Below, one piece after another: positions 26,883 through 46,470 of a DNA stretch of 64,000 nucleotides. Both the position numbers and the translations under genes were made by a program. This stretch comes from Camarhynchus parvulus (taxonomy: Eukaryota; Chordata; Aves; Passeriformes; Thraupidae): positions 6,434,001 to 6,498,000 of the forward strand of contig NC_044581.1 in assembly GCF_901933205.1 (NCBI RefSeq), given 5' to 3'. The notes beneath the pieces were generated by a model, which saw nothing but the letters and a program-made list of their open reading frames with translations, had not been told where the DNA came from and did not search any database. Positions within the stretch are counted from its first letter, which is position 1; every line of letters begins with the position of its first letter.

Positions 26883-29590
26883 ATGGCGACGAATTTTAAC
26901 GACATCATCAAGCAGGGCTATGTGAGGATGAAGAGCAAGAAGCTGGGGGTGAGTGGGGATCTTGGGGAATGGGGAGATGTGGGTGGGACACCCATGGATG
27001 TGGGGTTCTGGTTTCCCAGTGAGGTGACGTGGCCAGGTCCCTCTTGTGGCTCCCTGTGCCCCGTTTTGGGGTTGAATGAGCAGCTTTTTGGGGCTGTGGT
27101 GGCAGAGGAGTGGGGGATAGCAGGGACGGGCCACTTGTTGGTACCCAAATCACCCAGCAGCCCCAGGGGTCCAGCATCTGCACCGGCCGAATCCTGCACC
27201 GAGTAACACCCGTTCACCTGTCCGAGGTCACCCGGGGTTTGGGGAATGTCTGTGAGCCTTCCCTTCCCCCCGTGCCTCAGTTTCCCTGCACACACAGTTT
27301 GGCATCGGGGATGCCCCGCACCGGGAGGGGTTGGAGCTGCTGGGTGCAAATTCGGGTGGTGCAGCACCCACAGGTGGGGGGTCAGGGGGTTTGGTCGCCC
27401 ATCTCCATGGTTTGGAGCCGCAGCAACGAGCATGCTGGGTAATTTCATGCTAATTAGGGAGAACAAAGAGGGAGCGGGATCCAGGGGAGGGGGACATGCC
27501 TGGAGACCGTGGCCCCACCACCCTCAGAGGCAGAGGATGTAGGAGAGGGGACGGGGAAATGCCAGAACAGCGGTCCCCTTGGGAGCTTTGTCTGTGCTCA
27601 TTAATTAAGCTCTGCAATTAGCACTGGCGGGGGGTGGGGGCAGATGATGGCAGCCCCAGCACAGCCCTATCCCCAGCATCCCCTCCTGTCCCCAGGCCAG
27701 CAGGGCCAGCAGAACCAGGCACGGGTCCTGGGGATGGGGCCAGGGGGCTGTGGTGGGGACAGGGAGCCCCTGTGGCACCGAGCAGCCGCCGCTCTCTGTC
27801 CGGCAGATCTACCGGCGCTGCTGGCTGGTTTTCCGCAAATCCTCCAGCAAAGGGCCCCAGCGCCTGGAGAAGTACCCGGATGAGAAGTCAGCGTGCCTGC
27901 GGGGGTGCCCCAAGGTGAGGGGGTGCGCTGGAGGGGTCATGGGGGGGCTGCCCGCTGCTCGGGGACCCGTGCCACAGCAGCTCCTTCCCTGCCTGAACTC
28001 GCTGGGTGGCTGTCACCCCATGCTCCGGAGGGGGATGCAGCTGGGTCCGGGTGCTGCAAGTGTCGGAACAGGGGCTGGGAGAAGCAGCTGGGGTCTAGAG
28101 CAGCCCTCGGTGACCCCCCAGCTCCTCTGCAGGTCACCGAGATCAGCAATGTCAAGTGCATCACGCGGCTGCCCAAGGAGACCAAAAGACAGGCGGTGGC
28201 CATCGTTTTTACCGACGACTCCGCCCGGACCTTCACCTGCGACTCAGGTACGGGGCAGCGCCCAGGGGAGCCGGGCAGAGGGTGCTGGGTGGGGCACCCG
28301 GCGTGGCCAGGGTCGCCCAGGGGCTGCCGTGGTGCCTTGCAGAGCTGGAGGCGGAGGAGTGGTACAAGACGCTGTCGGTGGAGTGCCTGGGCGCCCGCCT
28401 GAACGACATCAGCCTGGGGGAGCCCGACCTGCTGGCGCCCGGTGTGCAGTGCGAGCAGACGGGTGAGCGCGGCGGGGAGTGCTCGCCCGGGGCTCCGCCT
28501 TGCTGCACCCCTCGCTGATTATTTTATTTGCTTTTTTTTTTTCTCCCTTTCCAGACCGGTTCAACGTGTTCCTCCTCCCCTGCCCCAACCTGGACGTCTA
28601 TGGCGAGTGCAAGCTGCAGATCACCCACGAAAACATCTACCTCTGGGACACGCACAACCCCCGGGTGAAGCTGCTCTCTTGGCCCCTCTGCTCCCTGCGC
28701 CGCTACGGCCGCGACGCCACCCGCTTCACCTTCGAGGCCGGACGGTGAGATGTCACCCTTGCCAGGACAGGATCACAGCTCTGTGCCCTCCTGCAGCTGG
28801 GCAGTGCCACTGCTGGCATCACCACAGGCAGGCCTGAGGCTGGGGTGATGCCCATGGCTGGCAGGGCTTGGAGCTCGTTCTGATCCCAGATCAGCATCGT
28901 GCAGGGGACCTAGGCACAGCTCTAACAGTATGGGAAGCTGCCCCAGCTGTCATCTGGGTGGGTTTTGCTCATCATCCCTTGGCTTGAAGACCTTGGTGAC
29001 ATCCTGTGCCCTGTCCCCATAGGATGTGTGACGCAGGAGAAGGTCTCTACACCTTCCAGACGCAGGAGGGTGAGCAGATCTACCAGCGCGTGCACAGCGC
29101 CACATTGGCCATCGCTGAGCAGCACAAGAGGGTCCTGCTGGAGATGGAGAAGAACGTCAGGGTGAGCTCCAGCCCATGCCAAGGGGGGACACAGCTGGGG
29201 GAGATGCTGGGGGCCCTGTGTCACCCTCCTCCCCTCCATCCACTGCAGCTGCTGAACAAGGGCACTGAGCACTTCTCCTACCCCTGCACGCCCACGACCA
29301 TGCTGCCCCGCAGTGCCTACTGGCACCACATCACCGGCTCCCAGAACATGGCCGAGTCCTCCAGCTATGCTGGTGAGTGTCCCCACCCCACTCTGAGGAG
29401 ATGCTGCTCCTCCAGCCCCCAGAGCTTTCCCCACCAGGTGAGCCCAGCCTCTGTTTCATCCCCAGGGGAGGCGTATGCAGGTGCCCAGGCCAGCTCGGAC
29501 ACCGACCTCCTCAACAGGTTCATCTTGCTGAAGCCAAAGTCCTCCAAAAGCGACAAGCCTGAAGACAGGGAGCCCACATCGTCCCCATGA
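26883..29590 (+). CDS. DOK4: Docking protein 4 (PH and IRS-type PTB adaptor)
   Basis: Cytoplasmic adaptor of the DOK4/5/6 subgroup, a substrate of receptor tyrosine kinases such as RET that feeds MAPK signalling. Exons: 26883-26948, 27807-27914, 28133-28247, 28343-28462, 28555-28744, 29023-29161, 29249-29372 and 29466-29590. All are GT-AG and phase-consistent, giving 328 aa (human 326). The start is [23 protein letters not shown] domain spans about residues 7-112 ([33 protein letters not shown]). An IRS-type PTB spans about 132-237 ([40 protein letters not shown]). The tail ends [13 protein letters not shown].. as in vertebrate orthologues. Like DOK5 and DOK6, it has only a short tail after the PTB, without the long RasGAP-binding region of DOK1/2. 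Confidence 0.96.
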
Positions 29591-30934
29591 GCTGGTGTGG
29601 GGGGACTGTGGCAGGGGCCCCCTTTTTCTTCTCCAAGGGGTGGCGAGGACGCAGGCAGTGACCCCTCAGAATCCCCAGGAGCCCGAGCTGGGGCAGCTCA
29701 GTGCCAAGGCCTTGGGAAGCAGGCACTGGCTCACGCCCTGGGCTGGCGTTAGTGGAGGCGATGGCTGGCTCAGCCTCAACTGACTTCAAATATATATTGA
29801 ATACCTGTATTGTAAGAGATATTTCCTTCTCACATGAATGCAAATGTGGTGGCTGCTGAAGAGCCCTTGGGCAGATGCCCAGAGGTTTTTGACTCTTAGG
29901 GATCCAACTGGGAGGTGAAGAGAGGTGGGGGCGGGGGGTCAAGAAATTTGGAGTTTTCTGCATGGCAGGAAGACTGGAGCATCACTCTGCCATGGAGCAG
30001 CGTCAGAGGATGCAGCTATGTCAGGCCGTGGCACAGGATCCCATCCCTCTATGAAGAGCAGGGTGCTTCTGAGGACACCCTGCCATCCCTGAGCTGATTT
30101 TTGCACTTCTTCAAGCTATTTAAATGCTCGCTGTAGAATTGATATGTCTCAGGAGAAACTAGTTTTCCTTCCAGGGGGTTGGCTGGGGTGAGCGGCCAGG
30201 CAGAGCCGAGCTCCCTGGCTTCTCCCACCCCAACACCCCTCACTCCTCCCACAGCTGTGTCCCCCTGCCCACGCCCCTGGTTTATCTGCTGGTGGGCAAC
30301 CATGGGACTGGTTTTGGCCAGTAGCACCTGTCTCTCAAGGGGCAGCTTTGTGGATATGGGAAGCCCCAGGGCAGAGAAACCCATGCTGATGGGGAGAGAG
30401 CCACATTCCTCTGTGCATTCCCACAGCCCTCACTTCCTCCTCACCCACTGGGGGTGGAACTGGGCTTTATGTGCTGAACTTAAAAAGCAATTGATTTTTT
30501 CTAGTTCTCCTATTTATTGACCTCCTTTAGAAGGGCTATCTTTTTATTGCCGTGCAAACCTTGGTGTTTCTTTGGAGTCTTCTTTCTGTCTGGGTTGGAT
30601 GCTTGGTGGTTTTTATTTCTGCCCTTTAAAGCTCCAGGTCCATGTGTTGGGCACAGGGAGTGTTGTGATGTGGGAATCTGTGGTCTGTAAATACTGTGTT
30701 TCAGGGTGGTGTAGCTTGTGGCTGAGGGGACATGGGGACAGGGAAAGGCTGCTCCTCGCAGCGTGGCTGTGCACAGAGGGGCTCTGGACCCTAGCACCGC
30801 CCAGCAGTGTGTCCTCCCTGGGGTGAGAGGTGGAACTTGCCCTCTTTTCCTGGCTACACACCTCATCTGGAAAAGATTTAACATTTGTTACCAAAAACGT
30901 TTGGGTTTTCTGTTTTTTAAGGAGTTGCTCAATG

Positions 30935-30940
30935 AATAAA
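30935..30940 (+). terminator. DOK4: AATAAA polyadenylation signal, candidate for DOK4
   Basis: First canonical signal I found downstream of the DOK4 stop, which would give a 3'UTR of about 1.35 kb. Shorter forms using variant signals are possible. Confidence 0.45.
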
Positions 30941-32220
30941 CAACCCTTATCCACATCCACCCTTCCTGTTTGTCCGTTCCATCCAAGCGCGCTCGGGAAG
31001 CGCGAGTGGGAGTTGTGCCTGCCAGAGAGAAAAATGCTGATGGGGGAGATTTCCTGAGGTTCCTGGCAGCATGCTTGGCTCAGGGCTTTGTTCTGCCTCC
31101 AGCCATGGCCAAGACATTTCAAGTGAAGCCCTAAAACCACTGGGATAGGAAGAAGGGTAAAGGGAGTTGCCACTCTCCATCAAACACCCCTGAGTGGAAC
31201 CGGATGCCAGCATCCCCCGTCACCCTCACCTCCAGCTGCCCGTGGCTCTGGGGATGTGCCAGGCCAGTGGTGGCTCCAAGTCCCCAGGTGAAGGAGCTTC
31301 AAGGCACACCATCTCCCAGCTCCCCCAGAGCTGTGCCAGATAAGCTGTCCATGCCATGACTGCCTGGCAGCACTGGCCTCAAGACAGCCATGCCAGCCAG
31401 CACAGTGATCCCTCCAGGGATGGGGACATGGGGAGCCATGCTGCAGCCAGCTCTGCCACAGCAAGGAGATGGAAGCAGCAGCCTGGCTGCAGCAGCTTTT
31501 GCCTGGAGGGGAAGGCAATGCTGGCATGGGCTGCTCTCCCCAGCTCAGTGTGACCCTAGCACCACCCCCTGAACCATCCCCATCCATACCAGGATGAGCA
31601 CAGGGGCACACAGGCCTTCCCCACCCTCCCAGCTGCAGGTCTCTCCAGAAAGCGTCACCAAGCTCATCCCAAGTCATGCTGGGCAGTGATGAAGGGGAAG
31701 AGGAGGGGTGACAAAGGCCATTGCTTTCAGCCACTGCCAGGGCAGTCAGGGCACGGGACTGCCCAAACTCCAGCTCAGCACACACTGGGGGCTGTGGGCA
31801 CAAAGAAAAGTATCAGCCAGGGGCCATTACTGACAGCCCATGTGCCACCCAGCTCCTCAGAAAAGGGTTCTACAGCACAGGGGTGGAGTCTGTTCCAGAG
31901 GATTCTGTAAGTACAGTTCTGCCTGCCTGGCCCAGCTGGGCTCCCCTGCAGTGCTGCCTTCTGCAGCTCTCGCCCCCCCCAGCCTCAAACATGTGCTTTA
32001 CACACAGCCCTGGATCAATGAACCACGGGTTCCTGCCTGCAGGAGGGTGCTGCTCTCCTCAGGAGATAATGTCACAAGCAGCAATCAGCATCAGCGAGCA
32101 ATGCTCCCTACAAAGCAGATCTCATTAAGTCAATGTCTATTGGAGGGAAGTAAATGATGTGACATCTCCTCCAGCAGCTTTGAATGAGCTTTCAGGGATA
32201 ACAGAAAAATTTGGGGGTAA
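30941..32220. other. Gap between convergent DOK4 and POLR2C, no gene seen
   Basis: The two genes converge here. No exon or RNA gene was supported. Confidence 0.5.
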
Positions 32221-32223
32221 GGC

Positions 32224-32229
32224 TTTATT
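32224..32229 (-). terminator. POLR2C: AATAAA polyadenylation signal of POLR2C
   Basis: TTTATT on plus reads AATAAA on minus, 337 bp after the POLR2C stop and correctly oriented. Confidence 0.6.
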
Positions 32230-32565
32230 CAGCACAGTAAAGAATGGACATGTAAAAGGGTTGTGTAACAAAGGTACACACTTCCCAATCCCAAACACCA
32301 CGTGGCCAAAATCCAACACCAGAACCAAAACTCCAGGATCATTTGGAGACAAAGCCTGTCCCAGCTAAGATGCTCACTGATGCCCCTCCTGTTCTACCCT
32401 ACATGTAACAATGGCTTTCCCTGGGAAGGAGGGCCAAGGAAGAGGTGTCCCCAATCAAGTGCTGGGCCAGGAAAGGCTGAAGAGATGATGGGGAGGTAAA
32501 AGCCTCTCCCCAGATCTCAGCCAGGCATCACTCACAGCTCACAGCACTCTCTTGCCAGGGCCACC

Positions 32566-38950
<6,385 letters not shown>

Positions 38951-39004
38951 GGTGCCGGGGAAGGGCCGGGCGCGGCCGCTCCGGTGCTCGCTGCCGCCGC
39001 CGCC

Positions 39005-42000
39005 TCACCGGCGCTGGTTCAGCCCCGCCAGGTTCTTGATCTGTGGGCACAGGGAAAACGGGCTTCAGTGCCCTTGTGCCGGGTGGCCGCCGGAGCAGGT
39101 GCCGAGGGGAGGCCCGTGTGCTACGAGCAGAGATGCGGGGCCGAAGGGCATCTCTGTGGTCTGGGGACGGACAAGAATCAAACTCCAGCCACCCCTCGGA
39201 CCGGAGCCTGCCCTCCCAGTCAGCAGGTTTGGGTTTATTTCTGCGGCCACACAGACCTCGGCAGTGAATCTGTGCTTTTGGGGCATTATTTGGCTCATCC
39301 ATTTTGCAGAGAGCCGCAGAGCTCAGCACTCCTGTACAGGAATGCACCTCGGGACACCCTGCAGCTGTGGGAGGTTCGGAATGTGCTCCCCTGTCAGGTA
39401 TGTACTGGGATGATTCTGCCCTAAAGCCATCTGACCACAGCCCACCCCCTCAGAATGCACCCAGGTTTATCTGGGCAGTGGATCTGCTGCAGGGACAGAC
39501 CAAACATCGGCACTGGGAGAGATCCCAGACCCGAGGGCACCGTGTGGATGTAAAACAGAGCCCGGACTTCTCTAGGGAGGATCCTTTTGGCACATGCAGA
39601 TATGAGAGAGGAGAGAGCCTGAGAGCCACCAAATCCCACCACAACTGCAGGGGGAAGGAGGTGGGAGAAATTCTTGACAAGTGCTTCACCAGTTACAATG
39701 TCTAATTTATGTTCCAGCCTATTTGTCTCTTAACAAGAAAATCACTTTGTTGCTAAATAAAATGGGAGTTTTCCAAAAATAGAATCACAGCGAGGCCCTG
39801 AAGCCTTTCAAAAGTCACTCCCGGGTACACAAAGGGTTATTTTGTATCCCAGAGGAATTGCAGTTCCCTCTGCATGGACAGAAAGCAGTCCAGGACACTA
39901 CCAAGAAGTGGAGGAATTCTTGGAAGGATACTGAAATCAAATGAAAGAGCTTGAAGAAGTCACCCTGCTGTGGCTCAGGGACTGGTGCCACCTCCCAAAT
40001 ATCCATGGGGCCACTGAGCCTCTGTCAAGATTTCCAGCACGGGGCCTGCACAGGGAGAGATCTTGTGACAAGCAATGGAGAACAGTTGTATTTATTCTGA
40101 TCACCTGTCTCTCATCCCTAAAGCTCACCCTGCAGCTTCAGACTTAATTTCCTTATGCTCTATTCAAGTTCTTTCACCACAAAACAGTGAACTAACCTCA
40201 AACTACCAAGGAAATGACCCTTAAATAAATCTAAGTTATGAAATACAATAGTTTTTTCCATGTTGTCCTCTAGATTTGGGAGGAAAAACACGCTGACATT
40301 CAGAAACAATTCTGCTCTCACAGCCCTGCTGGTTCCAGCATTACTTACAGTAACTGCAGCTCCCATCAGGCCCTGGACAACAGCTTCTCCAGTGGATTGT
40401 ACCTGGGAGACACAGTGGGAACGTGACATTTTGCTTCCTGCAGTTGCACCCGTGGCCCTCAAACACAGAGGGAATGCACAACAAACATGTATCTGCCACA
40501 GAAAGGTGCTGACAGCACTGCAGACAAGTGACAGACAGAGCACATGGAAGGGGTTTCCTGAGATGTCTCCTAACCACTGGGACAGCCTGACAAAGAGGGC
40601 ACCTACATGTCAATTTATTAAAAACCACAATCGTTTCTTGATTTTGAACTGACAGCACCAAAGGGGTCTCCCAGCAGATGTGCATGATGGAAAAGCCAGC
40701 TGTGCCTGCAGATATCCTTGTGGAGGAGGGATTTGCTGCATGCACACCTGTTCCCACGCTTACCTGAGTGGCTGTATTGCTCATGGTCATGGCATCAGCC
40801 ACTCTGTTCTCCAGGAAGCGCCAGGTGTCCTCGAAGCCAGGGGACGAGTCCTGCATCATGACCAGCTCCGTGGTGTTGTAGATGGCAGTGAGCACTGCCC
40901 GCCGAGTGTACCAGTTAAACTGCAGGGACAGGGGGGGAGAGAGAGAGAGCTGTGACCTGAGTGCACATCCAGGGTCAGAGAACTGCCAGGGAAAACCCCA
41001 CACCCACAGCACGTTCCTCCCTGTTGGATTTTTTGAGTCCCCTGTCGTTGGGAGGAATGATGAATCTGACTCCATGTTCTTAGAAGGCTAATTTATTATT
41101 TTATGATCTATATTATATAAAAGAATTATACTAAAGAATAGAGAAAGGATACAGACAGAAGGCTGTATCTAATTAGTATCTAAAAGATACTAGATTAGTA
41201 TCTAAAATAAACTAATGAAAACTCGTGACTCTCTCTTCAGAGTCTGACACAGCTTGGCACTGATTGGTCAGTAAGTAAAAATTATTCACATGAAACCAAT
41301 GAGATCCCCCCACCTGTTGGATAAACAATCTCCAAACCACATTCTAAAGCAGCAAAACACAGGAGAAGCATATGAGATAATATTGTTTTCCTTTATCTCC
41401 GAGGCTTCTCAGCTTCCCAGGAGAGAAATCCTGGGCGAGGGGATTTTTCCAGAAAAAATGACAGTGACACCTCCCCATACAGAGGAATTTGCCATTTGCA
41501 GCTGGATCTCTCAGAGCCTCAGACAAAAGTCTTTCTGTTCTCTTCCTGCTCCTAAAATCCCACCTGAAGGGGTCTCTGAGACATGAGAATTCTCTGCCAG
41601 GCTCCTGGTGTTGGGAAGAGGGATCTGCTGTGAGCAACTTTAAACCCCATTAATGGGAAAGAGGGAGCAGGCTCAGCATCACAGCTTTCCTGGAAAACTC
41701 ATGCAACCAGTCAGGAGGTGCAAACAACTTTAGAACCTCTCCTAATGCCTGCATCAGTGAGACTTTAGGAACAGCTCAGTGCAGACACTGGCTCCAACAT
41801 GTTGATTTGACTTGCATAACACGTAAGGGACTTTCAGTTCCTGAAGCAATTGCATTCCTTCAGTTGTCTTCTGGTTTATTCCTTTAATTTTTCTGCTGTC
41901 TTATTTATTTTTCACTTCAGTAGCTTCTCTTTTATACACAGATAAAAGAAGCTTATTAAAGTAGTTTGTTAAAATGGCTCATTTAGCTTTTTCCATCTCA

Positions 42001-45000
42001 CCCTACGTCTATAAGAATTAAAGTAATTTATTAATTGCTATAATTAAGGTTATAATTTTCTTTTATTTCCTGCCAGAAAGATGAAAGCTTTAATAAGCTA
42101 CTGGTATTTTTAGGTAGGTTCTTTAAAGGTTTTCAAGTCAAGTCTGTAAATGCTATTGCTGGTAGAAGAGAGATGTTTGACAGACCCACTGCTCACTCAC
42201 TGAAAACTGGATCAACTTCTCAGTTTCAAAATCTCAACAACTTTGTGTCTTCAAAAAAGAAAAAAGAAGAGCACTTAAGAGCCTAGGGAAGTAGGTCCTT
42301 TTAATTTGCACTAATCCCATTGGCAGTAATTTGCATTCAGTCTCAGTGCCTCTTAAGTCTCTTTAGAAATTAGACTGTAGTTTATAAGGACCCTTGGGTG
42401 CCTCTGAAATGCCTTCACTCAACAAATGGGCCATGTGCAGAGGGACTCAGCCCCACTCCTATTTGAACCCATGATTTTGCCAAAGTAGAAGCAGCTTGTC
42501 CCCAAAGCACAAGGACTCACATCTGTGGACTGGTCCCCAGCATAGTGCCAGATATCATCAATCATGCTGGTGAGGAGGTTGAGGCTGGAAGGGATGTTAC
42601 GTGGGAGCAACAGGACACTCAGGGCCTGCAGAGGAAACACACACAGAAATGGGAGCCAAAGAGAGAAGGATCTAACACCAAAGGAGACCAACAGTGCTCT
42701 GACCTGTTATCTTTTCCCTGTTGCTGCTGACTGAGCCTGTCACTTGTCACTCCAGCTCCCAGTGACAAGTCCTCCCAGCTCTCTGCAGTCTTTCCAAGCA
42801 GCAGGATGTGCAGGGAGCACACAGTGTGGCTCAGCAGGATGTGCAGGGAGCACAGTGTGGCTCACTAAGTGGCACAGAGGGTTCAGGCCTCAGCCTGTAC
42901 TGGCCCAGAAGATCCCTGCTCAGTTCAAACATCCCTGTGCTGTCTCTCCTGAGCTGCCTCTCTGGCATGGAAACATCAGAGCCTGAGCTGACTCACACTG
43001 TGCTGAGCCCCTGTGGGCAGGGAGTCACATCTCTCATTTCTCTGAATTTGACTTTGAACTCAGAGCTGCAACCAAGGGCAGAACAGTGCCAGCCATAATG
43101 GCCCTGCTGGGATCCTGCAGCGTTTGAACGTAATCACACAGTGCCAGGAGAGACACAAACCACCCACATCCTTCACAGAGCAAATTATGCTAATCTGAAA
43201 GAAGAACACGAAGCCTGTACTCTCTCTCTGTGCATGGGGTGCAGGATTCAGCTGCCCAAAGGCCAGCAGTGGCTCTGCACAGAGGTTGACCTCACAGCAA
43301 TCTCTGCAGCCCAAGATCAGGAACTCTCTGCTTGTCACTGTAGCCACAATTCAACTCCCTTCCCACTGTGGGAAGAATGGCTAGAGAGTTAAATCTGAAT
43401 TTAGAAGCATGGAGCCCTCTCAGTTCAGCTCTACCCTCAGGCTGCCAGGGGTCTGTCAGTCACACACTGCAAGGACAGTTCCCTGCAGCAAACCAGTTCT
43501 GCATTTCCAGGTGTGAGGTGATCCCGGTGCAGCCACAACAACGCTGCACAGAGCCTGACTCGCAGTGACCCTGCAAACAGGACTGAGCAGAGACACAGTA
43601 ATCAATCCCCTGGGGATGCCAGATGGGTGGAGGAACAACAGAGAGCTCTGCCTTTCCAGAACTGCGAGAAACAGTTGCTCTAAAGTCACCTTTAACTGCC
43701 TCCTTCCAAGGCTGCTCTCCTCTTGAAGGCTACTAATCATTTAAAAGCAGCCAGGGCTTCATTTACTACCTTGAACTAATCTGGTGGAGAGACTGTGTTG
43801 AAAGTCACAGGGTGTTAAAAATACACACACACAAAAGAGACAATGTTGATATTAGTTTTATACCTGGGGCCATTTCTCAATATATGGAATCAGCATCCTC
43901 AGTCTGGCTTCCACAGCATCTCTCAGGAATTCGTCTATAGGCTTCTTCCTGAGTAAGGAAAAAATATTAAGAAGAATATCAAAAATTAAACTCAATTCTG
44001 ATCTTGAAAAATCAATCTCCACCTGGCTGAGCAATAGATAAGGAAAGTATTATATATCCTTCATGCCTTGGTCCTAGTCTGTATCTGGAAAGATGGTTTT
44101 ATTTGAGTAAATTATACTTTTAACTTAAAGTATCTGTGTTCCAGGTGGCCTCTCTGTCTACCCAGCTCCCAAAATCTGCAAAGGAAGACATTCGTTCACA
44201 CCCAGTACTCACTCTGCTTCACCCAGCTGCACTAGTTTCTGCTCCTTCTTCAGCAGCTCGGACAGTTTGGTGTTGCACTCAGACACAAAGTGCAGGATCA
44301 GTTCACTGCCATCACTGTGAAACAGCCCTGCTGCAGCAACAGAGAGGCCCAGGGTCTGGAGGGAAGAAGAGAGAAGCACAGACCAGGTCAGACACTGCTA
44401 AGCAGGATCCAGCTAGAAAAAGTAGTATTTGTTTTGTGAAAGACATCATGTGAATTCAAACAAAGCAATACTACATTAAAAAGTACTTAGACATGTTCTC
44501 TTTAGGATTCACTACTCTACATTGTGCCTCAGTCTGACTCTGAAGGGGTTATCCTGTAGCAGCTGGGTTTCATTCCTGCCCAGTAGCATTTGCTGACTAG
44601 GGTGCATCACCCAAGAGTATGTGGGGGAAGCATGCAGGCCTGGCTGTCTCTGCACTTCAGCTCCATCCAGTTTTCAACTGGTTTGTTGCTTCTCTCCCCA
44701 CATACCTTGGCTCCCTCTGCAATGGCCTCTGCAGTCCAGCCATGCTCAGGCACGAACTCCAGCGCCGCTGTGAGGATTCGATGCTGCAGCTGCTCCTCGC
44801 TCTCATAGTCCTCAGACTCCTGGCCGCCCTGGCCAGTGTAACTATGAGAAGGTATTGTTACAGTGAGGGGAGTGTCACCACCAAACACAGAGCCCTGGGC
44901 TCTGCCACTCACTCCCTGACAGCAGGCACGTTCTGACACCTGCTTAGTATCAATCTGGCCTCCTCCAGTAAAATCCTTCCCTGTCCAGAAAAATGATTCT

Positions 45001-46363
45001 TAACGAACGTTTGCTGAGAGAGAAGAGAAAAATAAGGGAAGGAGGGCTCAATAGAAATGCCTACATAGAGACCAATCAGCCCCACATTCCCCTCCTTTAC
45101 AGAGAACTAAACTATAACCTTTTCCAACATGGGCTTTATACTATGGGCATATGGACAACACAAGGTCCCTTTTTTTTAAGATTCACACAAAAATCCAGAA
45201 ACAAAGACTTGTGCTTTGCAAACAAGACAGTTTCCCTCTTGAAAGCAAGGCCCATACTGTTTCCATGGTGGAATTAGCATGGTCACAACAAATCAGCTCT
45301 CCAGCTGCTGCAGTCTGGGGCTCCTTAACTCTGGATCTCATCTTCCATTTTCAGATGTGAGGTTCAGGAAAGCAAAAGCCCTCTGATCCCTCTTGGTGGG
45401 ACAGTGCTAGAAGGAGTTGTGAGTTACCTGTGGTGAGGGCCCTGAGGTTTCTCTTCAGGCTGGTGCCCAGCTGGAGGTGACTCAAAGTGCTGCTGGGAGG
45501 AAGATGCCCATGGCTCCTTCTTGTGCTCATCGGAGGCTGCCCTGAGCGCGGCCGAGGCCTGGAGAGCCCGGAGCGGTGGGTACTGCTGGCACCTGAGCAC
45601 TGCAAGGGAAACCAAGAGTCAGCATCTCCTTCCCACACCGGGAAACACGGAAAATTAAGGTGGAGAGAGTTGTGGTGAATGCAGCTGAAAAGATCACAAA
45701 TTCAGTGTCTCTTTTTATGCTTCTGTTAAGTGCCGCTCTCAACTGAGCTTGTGTCTATGTGAATACAGCAAAAATGTTTTGTGAGGGAAAGAGCAGTGCA
45801 AATGGCGCATATTGCAAATCGTTTCCCAATCTCGGACTGGAAACCAGGCACCCAAACATGCCCTTTCCCCATCTTGGTCCCCGATTAAGGAGTTGGGAGG
45901 AAGGTGCTGCCCTCCGAGCAGGGGATGTAAGGCAAGTGCGACTCCGGAGCCGAAGAGCCCTGACAGACACCACACGCTAATCACTGAGTGATTACTCAAC
46001 GACACTCTGGGAGAACGTTTAATTTAGCTGCTGGTTTTTAGATTTGGGTTTTTTTAAATAAATTGGGTTTCACGGCCCACGCTTCCAACGAAAACCACCA
46101 CCGACCAGCTCCTCATTCAAACCCACCGGCTCGACACCCGCCCCGCTTCCCTCACACCCCTCGTGCCCTTCACCTCACCTTGCCCCGCCCCGCCCCGCCC
46201 CGATCGCCGGGGCGCGCGCGGGGCGCGCACGGGGCGCGCACGGGGGCGCGCTCCCCCCTCCCCTCCCCGCCCCGCGTCCCGGGCGCGCCCCCCCCCCCTC
46301 ACCCGCGCGCCGTGCCCGCCACAGCCGCCAGCCCGCGCGCCGCAGCCCGCCCGCCGCCGCCAT
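39005..46363 (-). CDS. COQ9: Ubiquinone biosynthesis protein COQ9, mitochondrial
   Basis: Lipid-binding TetR-fold protein of the mitochondrial matrix that presents coenzyme Q precursors to COQ7 in the CoQ synthome. Nine exons on minus: 46363-46303, 45599-45428, 44841-44706, 44355-44213, 43948-43864, 42625-42521, 40919-40764, 40402-40349 and 39040-39005. All phases match, giving 315 aa (human 318). The N-terminus [20 protein letters not shown] is an Arg-rich mitochondrial presequence. Exon 2 is a poorly conserved linker. The conserved core begins [20 protein letters not shown] and includes [55 protein letters not shown] and [12 protein letters not shown]. It ends [10 protein letters not shown] like human. 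It is divergent to CIAPIN1 over a shared promoter. Confidence 0.97.
41022..41469 (-). mobile_element. Solo LTR, copy 3 (related but distinct), in COQ9 intron 6
   Basis: 448 bp flanked by a perfect 6-bp duplication cctccc (41016-41021 and 41470-41475). On minus it reads TGTCACTGTCATT.. to ..ATCCAACA. It shares blocks with copies 1 and 2 ('gagaagctgaga'-like, 'ataataaat') but is longer, has a different 3' terminus and carries a local repeat of 'attagtatctaaa' (41172-41210). It has the same sense as COQ9 and no internal retroviral genes. Confidence 0.88.
42801..42866. repeat. 33-bp tandem duplication in a COQ9 intron
   Basis: Two copies of 'gcaggatgtgcagggagcac' plus '(ac)agtgtggctca'. Confidence 0.8.
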
Positions 46364-46470
46364 CTTGGAAGCGGGCAGAGCGCGATGACGTCACGGTGAC
46401 GGTGTCAGCCCGGGACGAGCGAGCGGAGCCGAGCGGGCCGGGCCACGGGAGGTGAGCGGCGCGAGACGGG
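46180..46470. promoter_or_regulatory. Bidirectional CpG promoter of COQ9 (minus) and CIAPIN1 (plus)
   Basis: CpG island between the COQ9 start and the CIAPIN1 noncoding first exon (donor ccacggga|gGTGAGC near 46452). A perfect palindromic CRE, TGACGTCA, sits at 46386-46393. 'gccgccatcttgg' at 46357-46369 is a YY1-type site that includes the COQ9 ATG (AAGATGGCGGC on minus). GC boxes (ccccgccccg) lie at 46185-46202. The same head-to-head arrangement is known in mammals. Confidence 0.8.
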
